Of a stretch of DNA of 64,000 nucleotides, positions 42,671 through 53,754 are shown in pieces. The stretch covers positions 620,001 to 684,000 of the forward strand of contig JAPDOI010000186.1 of NCBI GenBank assembly GCA_029168955.1. The letters run 5' to 3'. Made by a program: the position numbers and the translations under genes. The notes below the pieces were generated by a model. That model searched no databases, was not told the DNA's origin, and saw nothing but the letters and a program-made list of their open reading frames with translations. The first letter of the stretch is position 1. The number at the start of each line of letters is the position of its first letter. Origin of the DNA: Aplectana chamaeleonis. Its lineage: Eukaryota > Nematoda > Chromadorea > Rhabditida > Cosmocercidae.

Positions 42671-42850
42671 CGGTAGTTGAGCGCAACCTATCTCCAACTA
42701 ACCAAACGGTTTTGCCCCCAAACAGCCATCTGGTCATCAACTGCTCAACATCTATTCGGCCGATAGAGAAACTCACCACAACAAACCACCGAAGGTCATA
42801 CTTACTTTTCGTTCGGCTGATGGAGGTTTACTACGGGCCATAAAGTCATA

Positions 42851-43181
42851 TTAAAAGCAGTGTTCTCGATGAATATCATATTCCAGTTCGACTCAAAAAT
42901 GAGGTTGTTCGGTAGTGAGCTATCGAATAGTCAAAAAAAAAACAGCGGAGAAAAGAGCTCGAATAATCTAATATAGCAGTTTCTAACGCACGTACACACT
43001 CAGGGCGCGGACGAGTTCCCAATCCCTGCTAGTTTCCACAACGGTGCGCTAGTGGCGAAATGCGAGTGAATCGATCAGGCTGAACGTGACAGTATCTCGG
43101 CGATTCGCCATCGAATACGTCCGCGGCGCAACAAGCTCATCAGACGGGTAGAGCGGGATGAGGGCAGGCGTACTGGTCTAA
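42851..43181. other. No gene recognised
   Basis: Left flank of the LINE at 43182. The LINE boundary is sharp: homology to the other copies starts at CGAAATTCGAAGGCC. Confidence 0.3.
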
Positions 43182-44950
43182 CGAAATTCGAAGGCCATCG
43201 GACCTGACGGTATCTCCCCAGCCATCCTGAAGAAGCTTCCCACGGAACTTCTACCGATGCTTGCAGATATCATTAACACTTCTTTCCGGACCTGCACTCT
43301 ACCCCAAGCTTGGAAGAGAGCCAATGTGATACCGTTGGCGAAGCCAGGCAAGTCCCAAAGCACGGCAAAGGGCTTTCGACCAATAAGCCTGTTATCGCCC
43401 GTCGCTAAATTAACTGAAAAGTTGATCGTGACGGACCTGGCTGATCAAAATGAGCGACAGCAGCATCAGCATGGGTTCAGGAAACTTCACTCTACTACTA
43501 CAGCTCTATTGGAGATCGTGAGCTTTGCGGTCGATGGGTTCAACATGAGAAAGCCTCTGAGAACGGTGGCCGTCGCCCTCGACCTGAGCAAAGCGTTTGA
43601 CTCTGTTAACTTGGGACTGCTGTCCGAGAAACTGCTCAAGTCGTCGCTACCAGCATGGCAGAAGCGATGGATTGCAGCGTTCACTAAAGGCCGCCGTGCT
43701 AAGGTTCTGTTCCAGAATCATGTATCCGATAGCATTCCAATAGCAGCCGGTGTTCCGCAAGGCGGAGTGTTGTCCCCTGCCCTATTCAGCCTGTATATTG
43801 AGAGCATTCCCGAGCCTCCCAATGATGTAAGGATTGTTATGTATGCCGACGACATCACCATCATGTGCCAGGACCGTGACCTGCAGATAGCCGCTAACAA
43901 GATCAGCGCCTATCTCGTCGAGTTGAAGCTCCTCCTCGATAATATGATGCTCACAGTCTCTGCCGCAAAATCCTCTGTTTCAGTGTTCACAACAAACACC
44001 AAGGAACACAGTGCCCATCCAGAAGTCAAATGGGATGGTGACCTGTTGCCAGCAGCAAAATTCCCCAAGCTGCTTGGCCTTTTTCTTGATCCCTCACTGA
44101 AGTTCCACAAAAACGCGGAACAGAAACAAACAGTCGTCAAGGCTAGGCTTAATATCTTGAGAGCTCTCGGAGGAACATCATGGGGAAGCAGCCGAGAGAC
44201 TATATTGAGAACCTACACAGCAATACTTCAGCCGGCTCTGGAATATGCGGCACCAGTGTGGCAGCACCTGGTGTCTGACAGCTCCTGGAATAAGCTGCAG
44301 CGTGTACAGAATGCTGCGCTTAGAATTGCTACCGGTTGTGCAAGGAGCTCCCCGGTGGAGCATCTTCACGCGGAGGCCTGCATATTGCCGGTCAAGGAGC
44401 ATTGTGAACTCCAGGCACAGCAGATGTATATTAATGTTCTGAGGCAGCCGAATCATCAGTCAAAGAGAATCATGAAGCCCATAAGAGAGAGGTCGATTAG
44501 GACGCCGTTCGCCGATGCTCCTCGTAAAGTTGATGTACAGAGATGGGCCGACTCCAACATGTAAAGGCTTCGTCTTCTGCGGGAGGAGCACACCCAGTTT
44601 GTTCGAGGATACCTAGCAAAGGCGGCTGTGAACCCTATCTTGGGAACGGTGCCGCCTCGGGTTTGCGAGTCCGAGTCTCAACTCGGCAGACGAGCCAGAT
44701 AAGCTCTTGCATCGCTGCGCTGTGGTCACTATATTCTGCTCATGTCTTACGTCAACAAGATCGACAGCAGCCGACCAGACGCATGCCCGGACTGTGGTGC
44801 TCCCGGACACGACACGGCACACTTGTTCATGTGCCCGAAGAGACCTACCTCCTTAACCACAATGGGCCTTTGGACGAATCCTGTGAAGGCCGCCCAGTTC
44901 CTCAACCTATGACAAAAACCGCTTTGAGGCTGCAGAAGAAGAAGAAGAAC
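43182..44950 (+). mobile_element. APE-type LINE, 5'-truncated copy
   Basis: Starts within the reverse transcriptase at RNSKAIGPDGI and stays open to TAA at 44562-44564, with FRPISLLSP, SKAFDSVN, VPQGGVLSP and YADD (43842-43853) intact. After the stop, further frames continue the family C-terminus to the finger CPDCGAPGHDTAHLFMC (about 44785-44835) and the AAG tail. Compared with 14290-17728, this copy has a cleaner reverse transcriptase but lacks the 2A-like motif, finger and endonuclease. 5' truncation of this kind is usual for LINE insertions. Confidence 0.85.
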
Positions 44951-45122
44951 GAAATCTTCACTTCGCCGTTTTTATCGACTTCTGGCCCGTTTACGATGCT
45001 TTCTTCGACCATATCCCCTCCAGCACATGCCAGCGTAATGCTTGACACTGAAAACTCAAAAACGAGATTGAACGTGAGCACTGCCTTTAAGGTCACCACA
45101 TACGATCTAGTTCAGAAAACGC
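44951..45122. repeat. End of a TTAA-type element
   Basis: GAGCACTGCCT followed by TTAA at 45087-45090 matches the right tip of the TTAA family. The left end was not found; it may lie on the far side of the LINE. Confidence 0.35.
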
Positions 45123-45262
45123 GTTCAGCCCGCGAAGCCTCATTATCACAATCGTAGAAGCGAAGCGGTTATTTTAAGAATAATTTCTCCATTTTCATAG
45201 CTGAATTTTTGAAAAACAACCGCTTCGCTTCTACGATTGTGATAATGGTGACTGAATGCGAT
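45123..45262. repeat. Foldback with perfect 30-bp arms
   Basis: Arms at 45141-45170 and 45218-45247 (CATTATCACAATCGTAGAAG onward) match exactly over 30 bp, with a weaker match extending outward. The loop is AT-rich. Confidence 0.6.
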
Positions 45263-45777
45263 TGCGGAACTGAACTATATTTCGCTGTACACGCCATTCC
45301 ACTATTCTATCATTGATCAGGCGCTTATTAGCAGCCTAACACGCACACAAAACGCACCATCTCATTGAAAGTAGCACAACTGGCCTGGAAAGTCGCCTCG
45401 AGTCACCGCTGAGGGAGTCTTTCCTATGATCTACAGCGGGAGAAGTTTCCTCAATTAAAAGTTGTTGCGAGTGTCTTGTTGCAAACAGCGGTAGCGATGG
45501 TCTCACTGCTGTGGACTGCGACATGAAGGAAATTCTGGCTAGGGCAAACTCCGTGCATATGGGAAAGGCGTGATCTCACACACCCGACCGCTTTAAAGCA
45601 CGCACTTCAGCACAAAAGAAGTGGGTGCGCTCTCCTGCACAAAAGGAGTGCGTGCTGCTGCGATGACAATGGAGATGCGGCAGAAATTTCGCCTACTAGC
45701 AGCAACGTGGCGGTTCGCATCGTTCAAGTGTTTCCAGCAGCAGGACGTGCTGCTTCTTCTGGGAACATTTAATTTGA
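45263..45777. other. No gene supported; one weak minus frame
   Basis: A 62-codon minus frame (45524-45336) begins MSQSTAVRPSLPLFATRHSQ and has gene-like composition but no clean donor. Nothing else is supported. Confidence 0.25.
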
Positions 45778-46659
45778 AGGCACAGTCCAGCCAAAATCGT
45801 TTTTCTGTTTTTCTGCCGACCATGAAAACGGTTCCACGCTGATTCCAATGATGTCTCTAGAATCGTACAAGACCCCCTGGGAACGAAGTTACGCCTCCTC
45901 AAAAATTGAGCTGCGCAAGCATGGTGGACTAGTTGTCCGAGGCTTGTAACTTCCGTCATTTGAAACCGATGTGCGCGAGCTGACATGAGTAAAGAGAGGC
46001 TGAGAAAAGGAAGAATGAGGCTATCAATCGGAAACCACCGCTCAACTTGTCACTGTTGAGCTCGGAAGACCATAAAAGAGGCGCCCCAGAGTGCTGGTTT
46101 CCTCCCACATCTCGCTGATTCGGAGAAATCGAGAGCTCGCCTTTGGCAAGCGTTAGATGTAGTAGGTCTACTTCGCAATTGAGTGGAAATCTCATATTTC
46201 GTCTGACGAAATCTGAGATTTCCACATAGTTATGAAGTAGACCGACCCCATAGAGCACCTGTCAAGTGCGAGATCTGAATTTCTCCTAATGAGCGAGATA
46301 TAGGAGGAAGCCATCCTGAGGCGCACATATCAAAAAGCCACTTTGGCACGCCCCTTTCAATCTTCCGAGCTCAACAGTGGGGAGATGAGCGATGGTTTCC
46401 GATCGATAGCCGTGTTCTTCCGCTCATTCTCAGCCTCTTTCCTAGTACGAGTCTGCTCACATACATCGGTTGCAAGTGACGAAAGTGACAAGCCTCGGAC
46501 AACTCGTCCAACATGCTTCTACAGCTCAATTTTTGAGGGATCGTAGCTCCATTCCCAAGGGGTCTTGTACGATTCCAGAGAATTCATTGGATTCAGCGTA
46601 GGACTACTTTCAAGATAGGCAGAAAAACTGAAAAACGATTCTGAGGTTGGACTGTGCCT
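45778..46659. mobile_element. TTAA-type foldback element Z, copy 1
   Basis: Tips AGGCACAGTCC and GGACTGTGCCT, with TTAA to the right (46660-46663) and a mutated TTGA to the left. Arms of about 300 bp share GCCTCGGACAACTCGTCC, CTCAATTTTTGA, TCTTGTACGATTC and GAAAAACGATT. The same internal words occur in the shorter element at 52378-52708. The TTAA sites suggest a piggyBac- or Kolobok-type mobilising transposase. No coding capacity. Confidence 0.65.
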
Positions 46660-46711
46660 TTAAGAAGGTACTTGAATTGGCAGCATATTGCGGCTGTATT
46701 GGACCACCCAG

Positions 46712-48222
46712 TTAATGAGCGCTCAAAGGACCCACCCAGAGGATGTTCCCACGGAAAAAATCTTCGAGATTGTTTGTAAGCGCCACAAGCTCTAAATCAA
46801 ACCAACGACTCTAGCGAATGCATGGCGTACCTTCCATCGGCTCCTCTTCGTCTATTGCTTCGCCATATTCATCTTGATCTTCATGCATGCCCGTTCGCAA
46901 CGCTGCTACGTGCTCTAGCTCTTCTCTGCGCAATCTCCAGTTCTTATCGATTTCTCTTCCACTCATATCTCCCCTGGCTTTCTTGTAAGGGATCCACCTA
47001 GAAGACCTAAAACATATTCGATGAACCACAAAATGTAGTTTTTCTTCAATACATTAGAATTCAATACTGTTACCCTGGTTGACCTCGGAACGCCATCTAT
47101 CACAAATCTGTACAATGCTTCACCCTAAAAGAAGTACTTTCACATCTGATAAGATACAGGAATACAAGCAGCGATTGAATGAAATACGAGGAAACTTGAT
47201 GGATCCTATAGTCAAGATGCTTGACATTTTCAGCTCGCGGTACAAACCCACAGGAGGGGGGGGGGCAGCCAGGACTAAGGACAACATTGTATGAGAGCGA
47301 TACGAGAAAAAAAAAAGAAAACGACTTGTAGTATATAGGATGTTCGATTTATTTTTTCTGATTTAATTTTGAACGCCACAGCTAGGTTTGAACCCAGGTG
47401 GTGAATGAAAATGTGGTTGAAGTCAAAAATTTCCTGATCAGGGATGTGCCGAAAATTTTCGGAACCGAAAAACGAATAATTTTTTTCGGTCGAAAATTTG
47501 TAGAATGACGCAGCTCACTTTTTTTCGTTTTTTTTTCGATAAACAACGATATTTTTTTAAAAGGCGGATTATTTTCAAATGACCTATCTGCGCCAAAAAA
47601 ATTGCTCTCGGAAAGAGAATCTTCATCTTTCGATTTCTCGCTTTCGACTTTTATTCGCTCATGCCTGTTCCTGATGAGATTTCATGAGAGATCCAAAACC
47701 TACGCATTTAGATACAAAGGTGGCACTATCCCAGTTCGGAATGGGGGGGCAAAAAGGGTTCAGATCGGATTAAAATGAAGGACTGGTTTATCGCAATATC
47801 AATCGAAGCTTTCACAGCAGCAGTCACAGATACTGGTATCAAATGTCTTATGTGCCGAGGGGTGACCGCAAAAAATATGACTGCGGACCAGTCAGCAACC
47901 GGCATGGAATCGTGTGCGCATGCAGAAATGTGACGATCGATCGACGCACGCGACGGAAACGCGGACCGCTGCGTGGTCCGCAGCCGTATGTTTTGCGGTC
48001 TTCTCCACAATATCAAGGTTTTTCTTCATTTAAATGAGAAAATAAATTTCAAGCTACTTCCCCACTGATAGTAAGATACCCATACCTAACGATTTGACTA
48101 AAAACAATAGCGTAACGACAGAACGTGATTTTGAGGGTGAAAAACGTCTCTTCAAATTTAACGGCATTCGCAGCAGCAAACTCAGCTGTTACTATTACAT
48201 AGATTTTTCCGGTCCACTTCAT
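46712..48222 (-). CDS. Spliced gene of unknown function, four exons
   Basis: Exons 48222-48058 (provisional ATG, 55 codons), 47124-47084, 47006-46831 and 46791-46712 (ending TAA) join with phases 0, 2 and 1. Acceptors are TTCTTTTAG, ATGTTTTAG and TTGATTTAG. The middle exons read ALYRFVIDGVPR then SSRWIPYKKARGDMSG, a helical charged region (RLRREELEHVAALR) and an acidic run (EYGEAIDEEEPME); the last exon ends FFRGNILWVGPLSAH. No family recognised. The first exon frame is open further up to 48336, so the start is uncertain, and its link to the rest rests on phase alone. The 933-nt first intron holds MITE S2 and a low-complexity element at 47439-47673. A 70-codon plus frame at 47079 overlaps that intron. 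Confidence 0.5.
47439..47673. mobile_element. Low-complexity element with CAGGGATG ends
   Basis: Starts CAGGGATGTGCCG and ends CATGCCTG, with an interior reiterating CGAAAATTTTCGG, TTTTTTTCG and CTTTCGA words. The ends resemble those of 57141-57551. Confidence 0.4.
47866..48003. mobile_element. MITE family S, copy 2, inside an intron
   Basis: Ends GACCGCAAAAAATATG and CATATTTTTGCGGTC-like, then CTGCGGACCA and TGGTCCGCAG. The centre GTGACGATCGATCGACGCAC corresponds to the LINE target in copy 3. Confidence 0.65.
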
Positions 48223-48960
48223 CCTTTGTATCGTTTTATCTTCTTCTTTCAGTAGACAGCTGTCATGTAATAAATTCCATATCAAATATACTAAAAGTAA
48301 CACCCCCTTGGAAATCAAAAGAACTTTAAAGCTCATTACGCAATTCGGGCGCCGGTAAGGGATGTGTGGATACCTCTATAATTTGAGAAAATGAGAATCA
48401 ACAAATCACGCCCGTTGAAAACAGAAAAAAAGGAAGACTTTTGCAAAAATGGATTAGAAAAGGCTTTTTGGAACAGACCACAACTTTCGTGAAAATGAGG
48501 TAGCTCTTCGATTGTTTAGAATTTCAGTCAGTTATTCGGAGAGCGAAAAATGAGTTTAGAAAGGTCAAAAAGGTTAAAAGACGAGGAATCCTGAGCACAC
48601 AACTGAAAAAAAGAAAAAAAATCCAAAAAAAAATTGGGCGTGAGAAAGCGTGTTTGACTTGCAGGCTGCAGACCCTAACACTCACTTCACGACATGGGTG
48701 AAATTATACGGTACTCAACACGGGAATGTTGTGCATGTGTTTACAGCTGTTGGCGAGTTCCAAAACTTCGGTTTCCTTAGCCATGCACATAGTGAGAAGG
48801 TTTTCAAGCTCTGAAGCCCAAGTTGAGCTGATATAGCTTGAGACCTTGATATTGCGTACTGATAAAATTAGAGTCCCATGAAGGTGGCTCCATGGCCTGA
48901 AAAAGCGATTGTCAGAACTTTCCAGACTAGCTTGTTGCGTCTAATCAGCCCGATTTCGAG
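48223..48960. other. No gene supported
   Basis: The first-exon frame of the minus-strand gene remains open to 48336. Beyond it lies AT-rich DNA with A runs and no exon I can support. Confidence 0.3.
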
Positions 48961-50189
48961 ATATAGTTCGGGTACACAGAAAAGGGATGTTGCGGACACC
49001 TTAGCAGACTTCGCCGCGTCGTTTGCGCCCACGAAAAATGTGGTGATCTTTCATGACAAAAGTGTTACAGTAAAATTTTATGCGGACGATATAAAGCTCT
49101 ACAAAGTCATTTCTGATCCATTAGATACCCAAGTGCTGCAGGAGGGGATTGACCTGATAGTTGACTGGGCGAGAGAATGGCAGCTGCCACTGGCTCCGCA
49201 AAAAACCGTATTTATGCGGGTTCATTTGAGTCCGACGTCGACGGCCCATTCATATACATGTGCTGGTGTCGCGCTGCGAGCGGTAGACTCGGTTCGAGAC
49301 CTCGGTTTTCACTACGACAGGAAGTTGGATTTTTCTGAGCATGTCAAAATCAAATGCCAATCGGCTCACAGGCGGATTTTTCAGATTTATAAGGGTATCT
49401 CCACTAGAAACAAACAGGTTCTGCTCCGAGCATATAAGACTTATATACGACCCATTGTGGAATCTGGAACATCAGTATTCGCTCCGCACAAGAAAAAGGA
49501 TATTGACGCGCTCGAAAAGGTCCAGAATAGTTTCACTCGCAAACTGTTGATTCGCATCGGTGGTTTCCTGAATTCCAAGATACCCAGGGCCCACTTAAGG
49601 AACAAATATTTTGGGTTGCCAACGTTGGATTCTCGGCGCAGAGTGTTTGACCTTTGCATGGTCCGCAAACTTCTGGAAAACAGCAGTATTTTCAGGCTTG
49701 CACCCTATTTCAAACTAGTCACATCGAGAACTAGAGGTGAAATAATGAAAATATTTCTCGGTCGGCCAATTACCAGTGTTAGGGTTAGGTCTTTTCCACA
49801 CAGGGCGGGTAGCGCATACCTGAAAATCGCTAGAAGAGTCACCGGCGCTGCTTCCTTGGGCCAGTTTAGGCGACGGGTATCCCAAATAGTTCTTAGCTAC
49901 GAAGCATAGCATTTTCGATTGTTTCTTCTTTTCTAGAGATAGATCTTCGTTTGTTTGATTGGTAGGGTGTATGAAGAATAGGAGTATTTTTGCTCAAGTT
50001 TTGCTGTCTGTTTTTTTCTTTCTTCCGGTCTTGTTAGTTTTTCTGTGCATCTCTTCTTATTCTTATCACGCATTCGCCTTATGTGAGTGTAATAAACATA
50101 TACATATACATATATGATCGATCGGCGCACGCGACAGGCGCGCGGCCTGCTGAGTGGTCCGCAGCAGTCCCTTTCGCGGATGCACCCAC
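48961..50189. mobile_element. MITE family S, copy 3, split by a LINE
   Basis: The left half (48961-49048: GGGATGTTGCGGACACC, CCACGAAAAATGTGGTGATC) and the right half (50115-50189: GATCGATCGGCGCACGCG, GTGGTCCGCAGCAG, CCCTTTCGCGG) together make one S element when 49049-50119 is removed. The intact copies at 42274 and 47866 confirm the join. Confidence 0.75.
49049..50114 (+). mobile_element. LINE of a second type, 5'-truncated
   Basis: Begins inside the reverse transcriptase just before VKFYADDIKLY (YADD at 49079-49090) and stays open to a TAG at 49907-49909. It codes the RT thumb region (RAYKTYIRPIVESGTSVF, then IDALEKVQNSFTRKL) and a C-terminus rich in R, S and V. A 3' untranslated region ends in ACATAT repeats (50093-50114). 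TGATC flanks both sides (49044-49048 and 50115-50119), an apparent 5-bp target duplication. The style is that of CR1/Jockey-like LINEs; it is not the 2A-bearing family. The first 57 codons of the 343-codon frame belong to the host MITE and left flank, not to the LINE. Confidence 0.8.
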
Positions 50190-50578
50190 TATACTTTGAC
50201 ATCGAATGATTTCGAATGGTTTTATAAATGAATTTTTCTCTTGAATGACAGAATGGTTTGAGCCGCCTTCGGTTTTCAGACAACAAGTAAGAGGCAAGCT
50301 TCTCGTAAGACAGGTCAGAGCAGAACTCTCTGCATTCACAGAATCAGAATTTTAAAATATTCGAAAAAATAGTCGACTTCGAATGACAGTCGACTATTTT
50401 TTCAAATTCTTGATAATTTTGATTTTGGTAATGCAAAAAAATTCCACTCTGACATGACTTACGAGAAGCTTATCTCTCACCCGCTGTCTAAAAACCGAAC
50501 ACGGCTTGAACCATTTTATCATAAGAGAGAAAGAGTCCATTTATAGGATCCTTCGAAATCATTCGATGTCAAAGTATA
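50190..50578. mobile_element. Foldback element with 8-bp target duplication
   Basis: Arms of about 190 bp starting TATACTTTGACATCGAATGA match in reverse across the element, including TGGTTYRAGCCG, AAGCTTCTCGTAAG and AATAGTCGACT near the loop. GCACCCAC occurs directly before (50182-50189) and after (50579-50586). No coding capacity. Confidence 0.7.
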
Positions 50579-50586
50579 GCACCCAC

Positions 50587-51465
50587 CATACATGCGTCTT
50601 AAACGGGTCGAAAACGTCACTTCTTGTCACTTGCAGGCTTGAGAGATGCAAGTGACATTAGTGGGGGCGTGTATGGTAAGTGCGCCTCTCGAAAGGGACC
50701 ACTAGGACGCGAGTAACATACCGTTTAGACGCAAGGAAGCTACTCAAATTGTTTATGAAAATGCGTATTTCGCGACTGTTCGAATTCTCGTCGATAACCA
50801 TTCCATTTCAGCTTCCCCAGATAAGTTCGTGCAATTAACAATAATTCGAAATTATCCAAAAAATCGAATAATTCTGGATTAAGCAGTTGTTTTAGTTTCG
50901 TGGAAGGGTGAAATCCCACTCTCTCATGAATTGAGGGAGCCTTGTTCCCTGAAGTAACGTTTGGAAACAAAACCGATTCGAATACCTCCGGATATTGAGA
51001 CGAAAAACCAAATTATTCGAAATATTTGGTTTGTCCAAGTACAGTGTGTATTATAGTTGTGCTTGAATATTCGCAATCGAATAAACATTCGAATAAATTA
51101 TTCGATTATTTATTCAATTATCGAGAAAATTCCGATTTTCGATTATTATTTGAAATCGACCACCGAAAATAAACAGATTTTCGATCATTATTCGAAATAG
51201 AATATCAAAAAACCTCATATTCGATTATTCTTCGAAATCGACTATCGACACTGACAATTATTCGAACATATTCGATCTTCGAATATATTCGAATAATCTA
51301 ACACCACCACTACCGGATCCTACCCAAAAGTTTCTGGAAGGGCCAGTGCACCAGCACTACTGTGGGTCGGGGCTGCTCGTTACTGAAATTTTGTAGATCG
51401 TCATTCGTAACTGATCAGTAAGAAGCTCAAACACAGCCCCAGAGCCTCAAACACACACTTGAAAA
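50587..51465. repeat. AT-rich block reiterating ATTCGAATA
   Basis: From about 51000 to 51300 the words ATTCGAAT, TTATTCGA and their complements recur densely, leaving almost no unique sequence. The earlier part (50600-51000) has a minus frame with some protein-like sequence (about 50740-50900) but no splice support. Confidence 0.4.
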
Positions 51466-51643
51466 AATGCTCTTATCGGAGCGAATCTCTGGTCCGCAAT
51501 TGCAGACACCCGCTGTGGCAGCACGCGACACCGCGACATGATAATCGTGGTGGGACCACATAGAGCACGATTTCTTCGCATTAAGTGCTGCAACAGCGTT
51601 CTTTCCACGACTGCGGACTGGAATTTCTCTTTGATAAGGACAG
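51466..51643. mobile_element. MITE family T, copy 2
   Basis: Left TGCTCTTATCGGAGCGAA and right GATAAGGACAG, with GGTCCGCAATTGCAG and CTGCGGACTGGAAT arms. Shorter and more diverged than copy 1 at 4606-4881. Confidence 0.5.
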
Positions 51644-52377
51644 TACTGGTCAAAAGTGCAAATCCTCTTTTATCCAACGCTTTTTTTGGGTTTTCAGCCA
51701 AACTTGGCGGTTTCCGAAATTGAAACTGAAATTTGATGAAGATCCAGGGTACCGGTTGAGCGTCTACCATTTGTTAGCAGCCAAAGCTAAAACCGCGAAA
51801 ATTGGTAGGGCATGTTGAACCCACGACATATGCGCTAGATCAAAATATACACGGGACTTCTCAATAGACCAAGATTTGTATACTTCTACCAACCTTTAGC
51901 AAAGTGCTTCTACGGCTGTCGACCACGGCTAATTTGGATTTTGTTCTTTTTGTCGATTTTTGAAAACGAAATAAAAAAAGGATAATGCTGAATAGGTGAA
52001 AAAATAAGCATTACTCAAAAAGGTGAAGTAAATATCAAAGAGCAGCAAGTTTTGCGGCTCATACTCGTTAGGGCAGAAAATGTGGTTGTCGGTGAACTCA
52101 CACCCGCCCCGAAATTCTCACCCACCTAAAACATAGCAACAAGCGAGGGCCCCCTCCCCTTTCCAAATCAAAGGACCAAGTTGTCTGGAGGCTTGACAAT
52201 ACACACAAAGTCGGATTTTCAACTCGCCTCATTTTGCATGTATAGAGTTACCTAATAACGCGGCGGGGGTGACTTCTTGAAAAATCAGAAAATGTCGATG
52301 TAACAAAGATACTGCGTTAGTGCTGCCTGCGATCCGACCGAAGAACTTCGCTTAGGCCCAGAAAGCCTTTTGCTTAA
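51644..52377. other. No gene recognised
   Basis: Mixed DNA with short frames only. A 77-codon plus frame at 51585 overlaps MITE T2 and is not supported. Confidence 0.35.
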
Positions 52378-52708
52378 AGGCAGTGTCCACGATAAAAACT
52401 ATGTCTGATTTTTTGGTGGGGATCAGCGGCTGAGGGACCTAGCGCAATCCTAACGTTGAAAAACCAAGAAAAATGAGCTAGGAACGGTCCTCAACGGCGG
52501 TCAACACGCATACATCGGCTGCAAAAGACGGAAGTTACAAGCCTCGGACAACTCGTCCACTATGCTTCCCTAGCTCAATTTTTGATGGCCCATAACTCCG
52601 TTTCTAGAAGGTCTTGTACGATTCCAAAAACATCATTGGAATCAGCATGGGACCGTCTTCAAGATAGGCGGAAAAGCAGAAAAACGATTCTTATCGTGAA
52701 CACAGCCT
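52378..52708. mobile_element. TTAA-type element Z, copy 2
   Basis: Exact TTAA on both sides (52374-52377 and 52709-52712), tips AGGCAGTGTCCACGAT and ATCGTGAACACAGCCT. The right half repeats GCCTCGGACAACTCGTCC, CTCAATTTTTGATGG and GGTCTTGTACGATTCC from element Z copy 1. About 330 bp, no coding capacity. Confidence 0.75.
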
Positions 52709-53489
52709 TTAACGCCCATTTGCCTGCCATGCCCCCGCTATCCACTCGGAAGGGTCTTTAAGCGCTATCGGTCCAACCGGTCTTACTATCTGGGTCCAAA
52801 TGCCCTATCGATACTCCGGACTATCAGCGCTATTCATATCAAACTTCTGTATCTCATGGTCAACCCTTGCGATCTGGTGAAGAGTTCCTTTTTACTGAAG
52901 GGATTCAGTGATCAAATTTGGCTTTTTGGAGCAACTGATAAAGGTCAACGAAAGCGATGTTCGTCGACAGAGGTTTGACAATACCTCATGATATTCAATT
53001 CTGACCACAGACTTCCTTCAATTAGACGAAATTCCATTTACGCTGATAGCCATTACGACGTGATTCAGAGGACTGTTTTCCCCTTACGAGAGTTTCTCAT
53101 GAGGTGAACGTTTATAGATTTTGGATATATTTGGCTAAAAAAAACTCCAAACCCTATTCTGGGTTTCGAGTAGTAGTCCCTATAAGAAAAAACCGCGAAA
53201 AAACCCCTGTTTTGGGCCATGTTTGGAGCCTGAACTTTCTTGTCTTTTGATGGTGGACGAGCCCAATCCACATCATCGGCATCGATGATCTCTAATATCA
53301 AGAACATCGGCTGGCTTGAAATTGGATTTCAATCAATGACTATTTACCCATCTAGTCAAAACTTTAGATAAAATGCTTGTTTTCCATGTTCAACTGTTTT
53401 TATTAGGTAAATGTGCATTTATTTCTTCTTCTGAATGTCGATGATTTTTAACTGCTCGGCTTGAGACAGCGAACTTTTTGGGAGGAGCT
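52709..53489. other. Unresolved; weak minus-strand exon candidates
   Basis: On the minus strand 53307-53248 reads EIIDADDVDWARPPSKDKK before a GT, and 53463-53425 reads AEQLKIIDIQKKK and a stop followed by AATAAA. These look like exon ends but cannot be joined to anything. No other feature is supported. Confidence 0.25.
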
Positions 53490-53754
53490 GTGCACTATAG
53501 TTGTACACGAACGGAATTTTCGAAAGATTTCTCGTATTTTTTTCGTTCGTTCGAAAATACGTCGAGCGAAATTTTTTCGAATTCCGTTCGTTCGAAATTC
53601 CGTAGAACGAATATTTTTAAAATTTCGTTCGTTCGAAAGTTTTTCGAACGAATTTTTTTTCGAATTTCGTACGTTCGAAAACCTTTCGAACGAGAAAATT
53701 TCGATTTTCGTTCGTTCGACATTTTTTTCGAAATTGTACAACTATACTGTGCAC
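53490..53754. mobile_element. Element reiterating TTTCGTTCGTTCGAAA
   Basis: Inverted tips GTGCAC..TATAGTTGTACA. The whole interior is built from TTCGTTCGAA and its variants at about 55-60 bp spacing, alternating with T runs. Long frames in several phases (FRSFE- and RTKFE-like repeats) result from the repeat and are not genes. Confidence 0.6.

Noticed and set aside
48878..49050. First 57 codons of the 343-codon ORF as LINE protein
   Set aside because: This part belongs to MITE S copy 3 and its left flank; LINE sequence begins at 49049.
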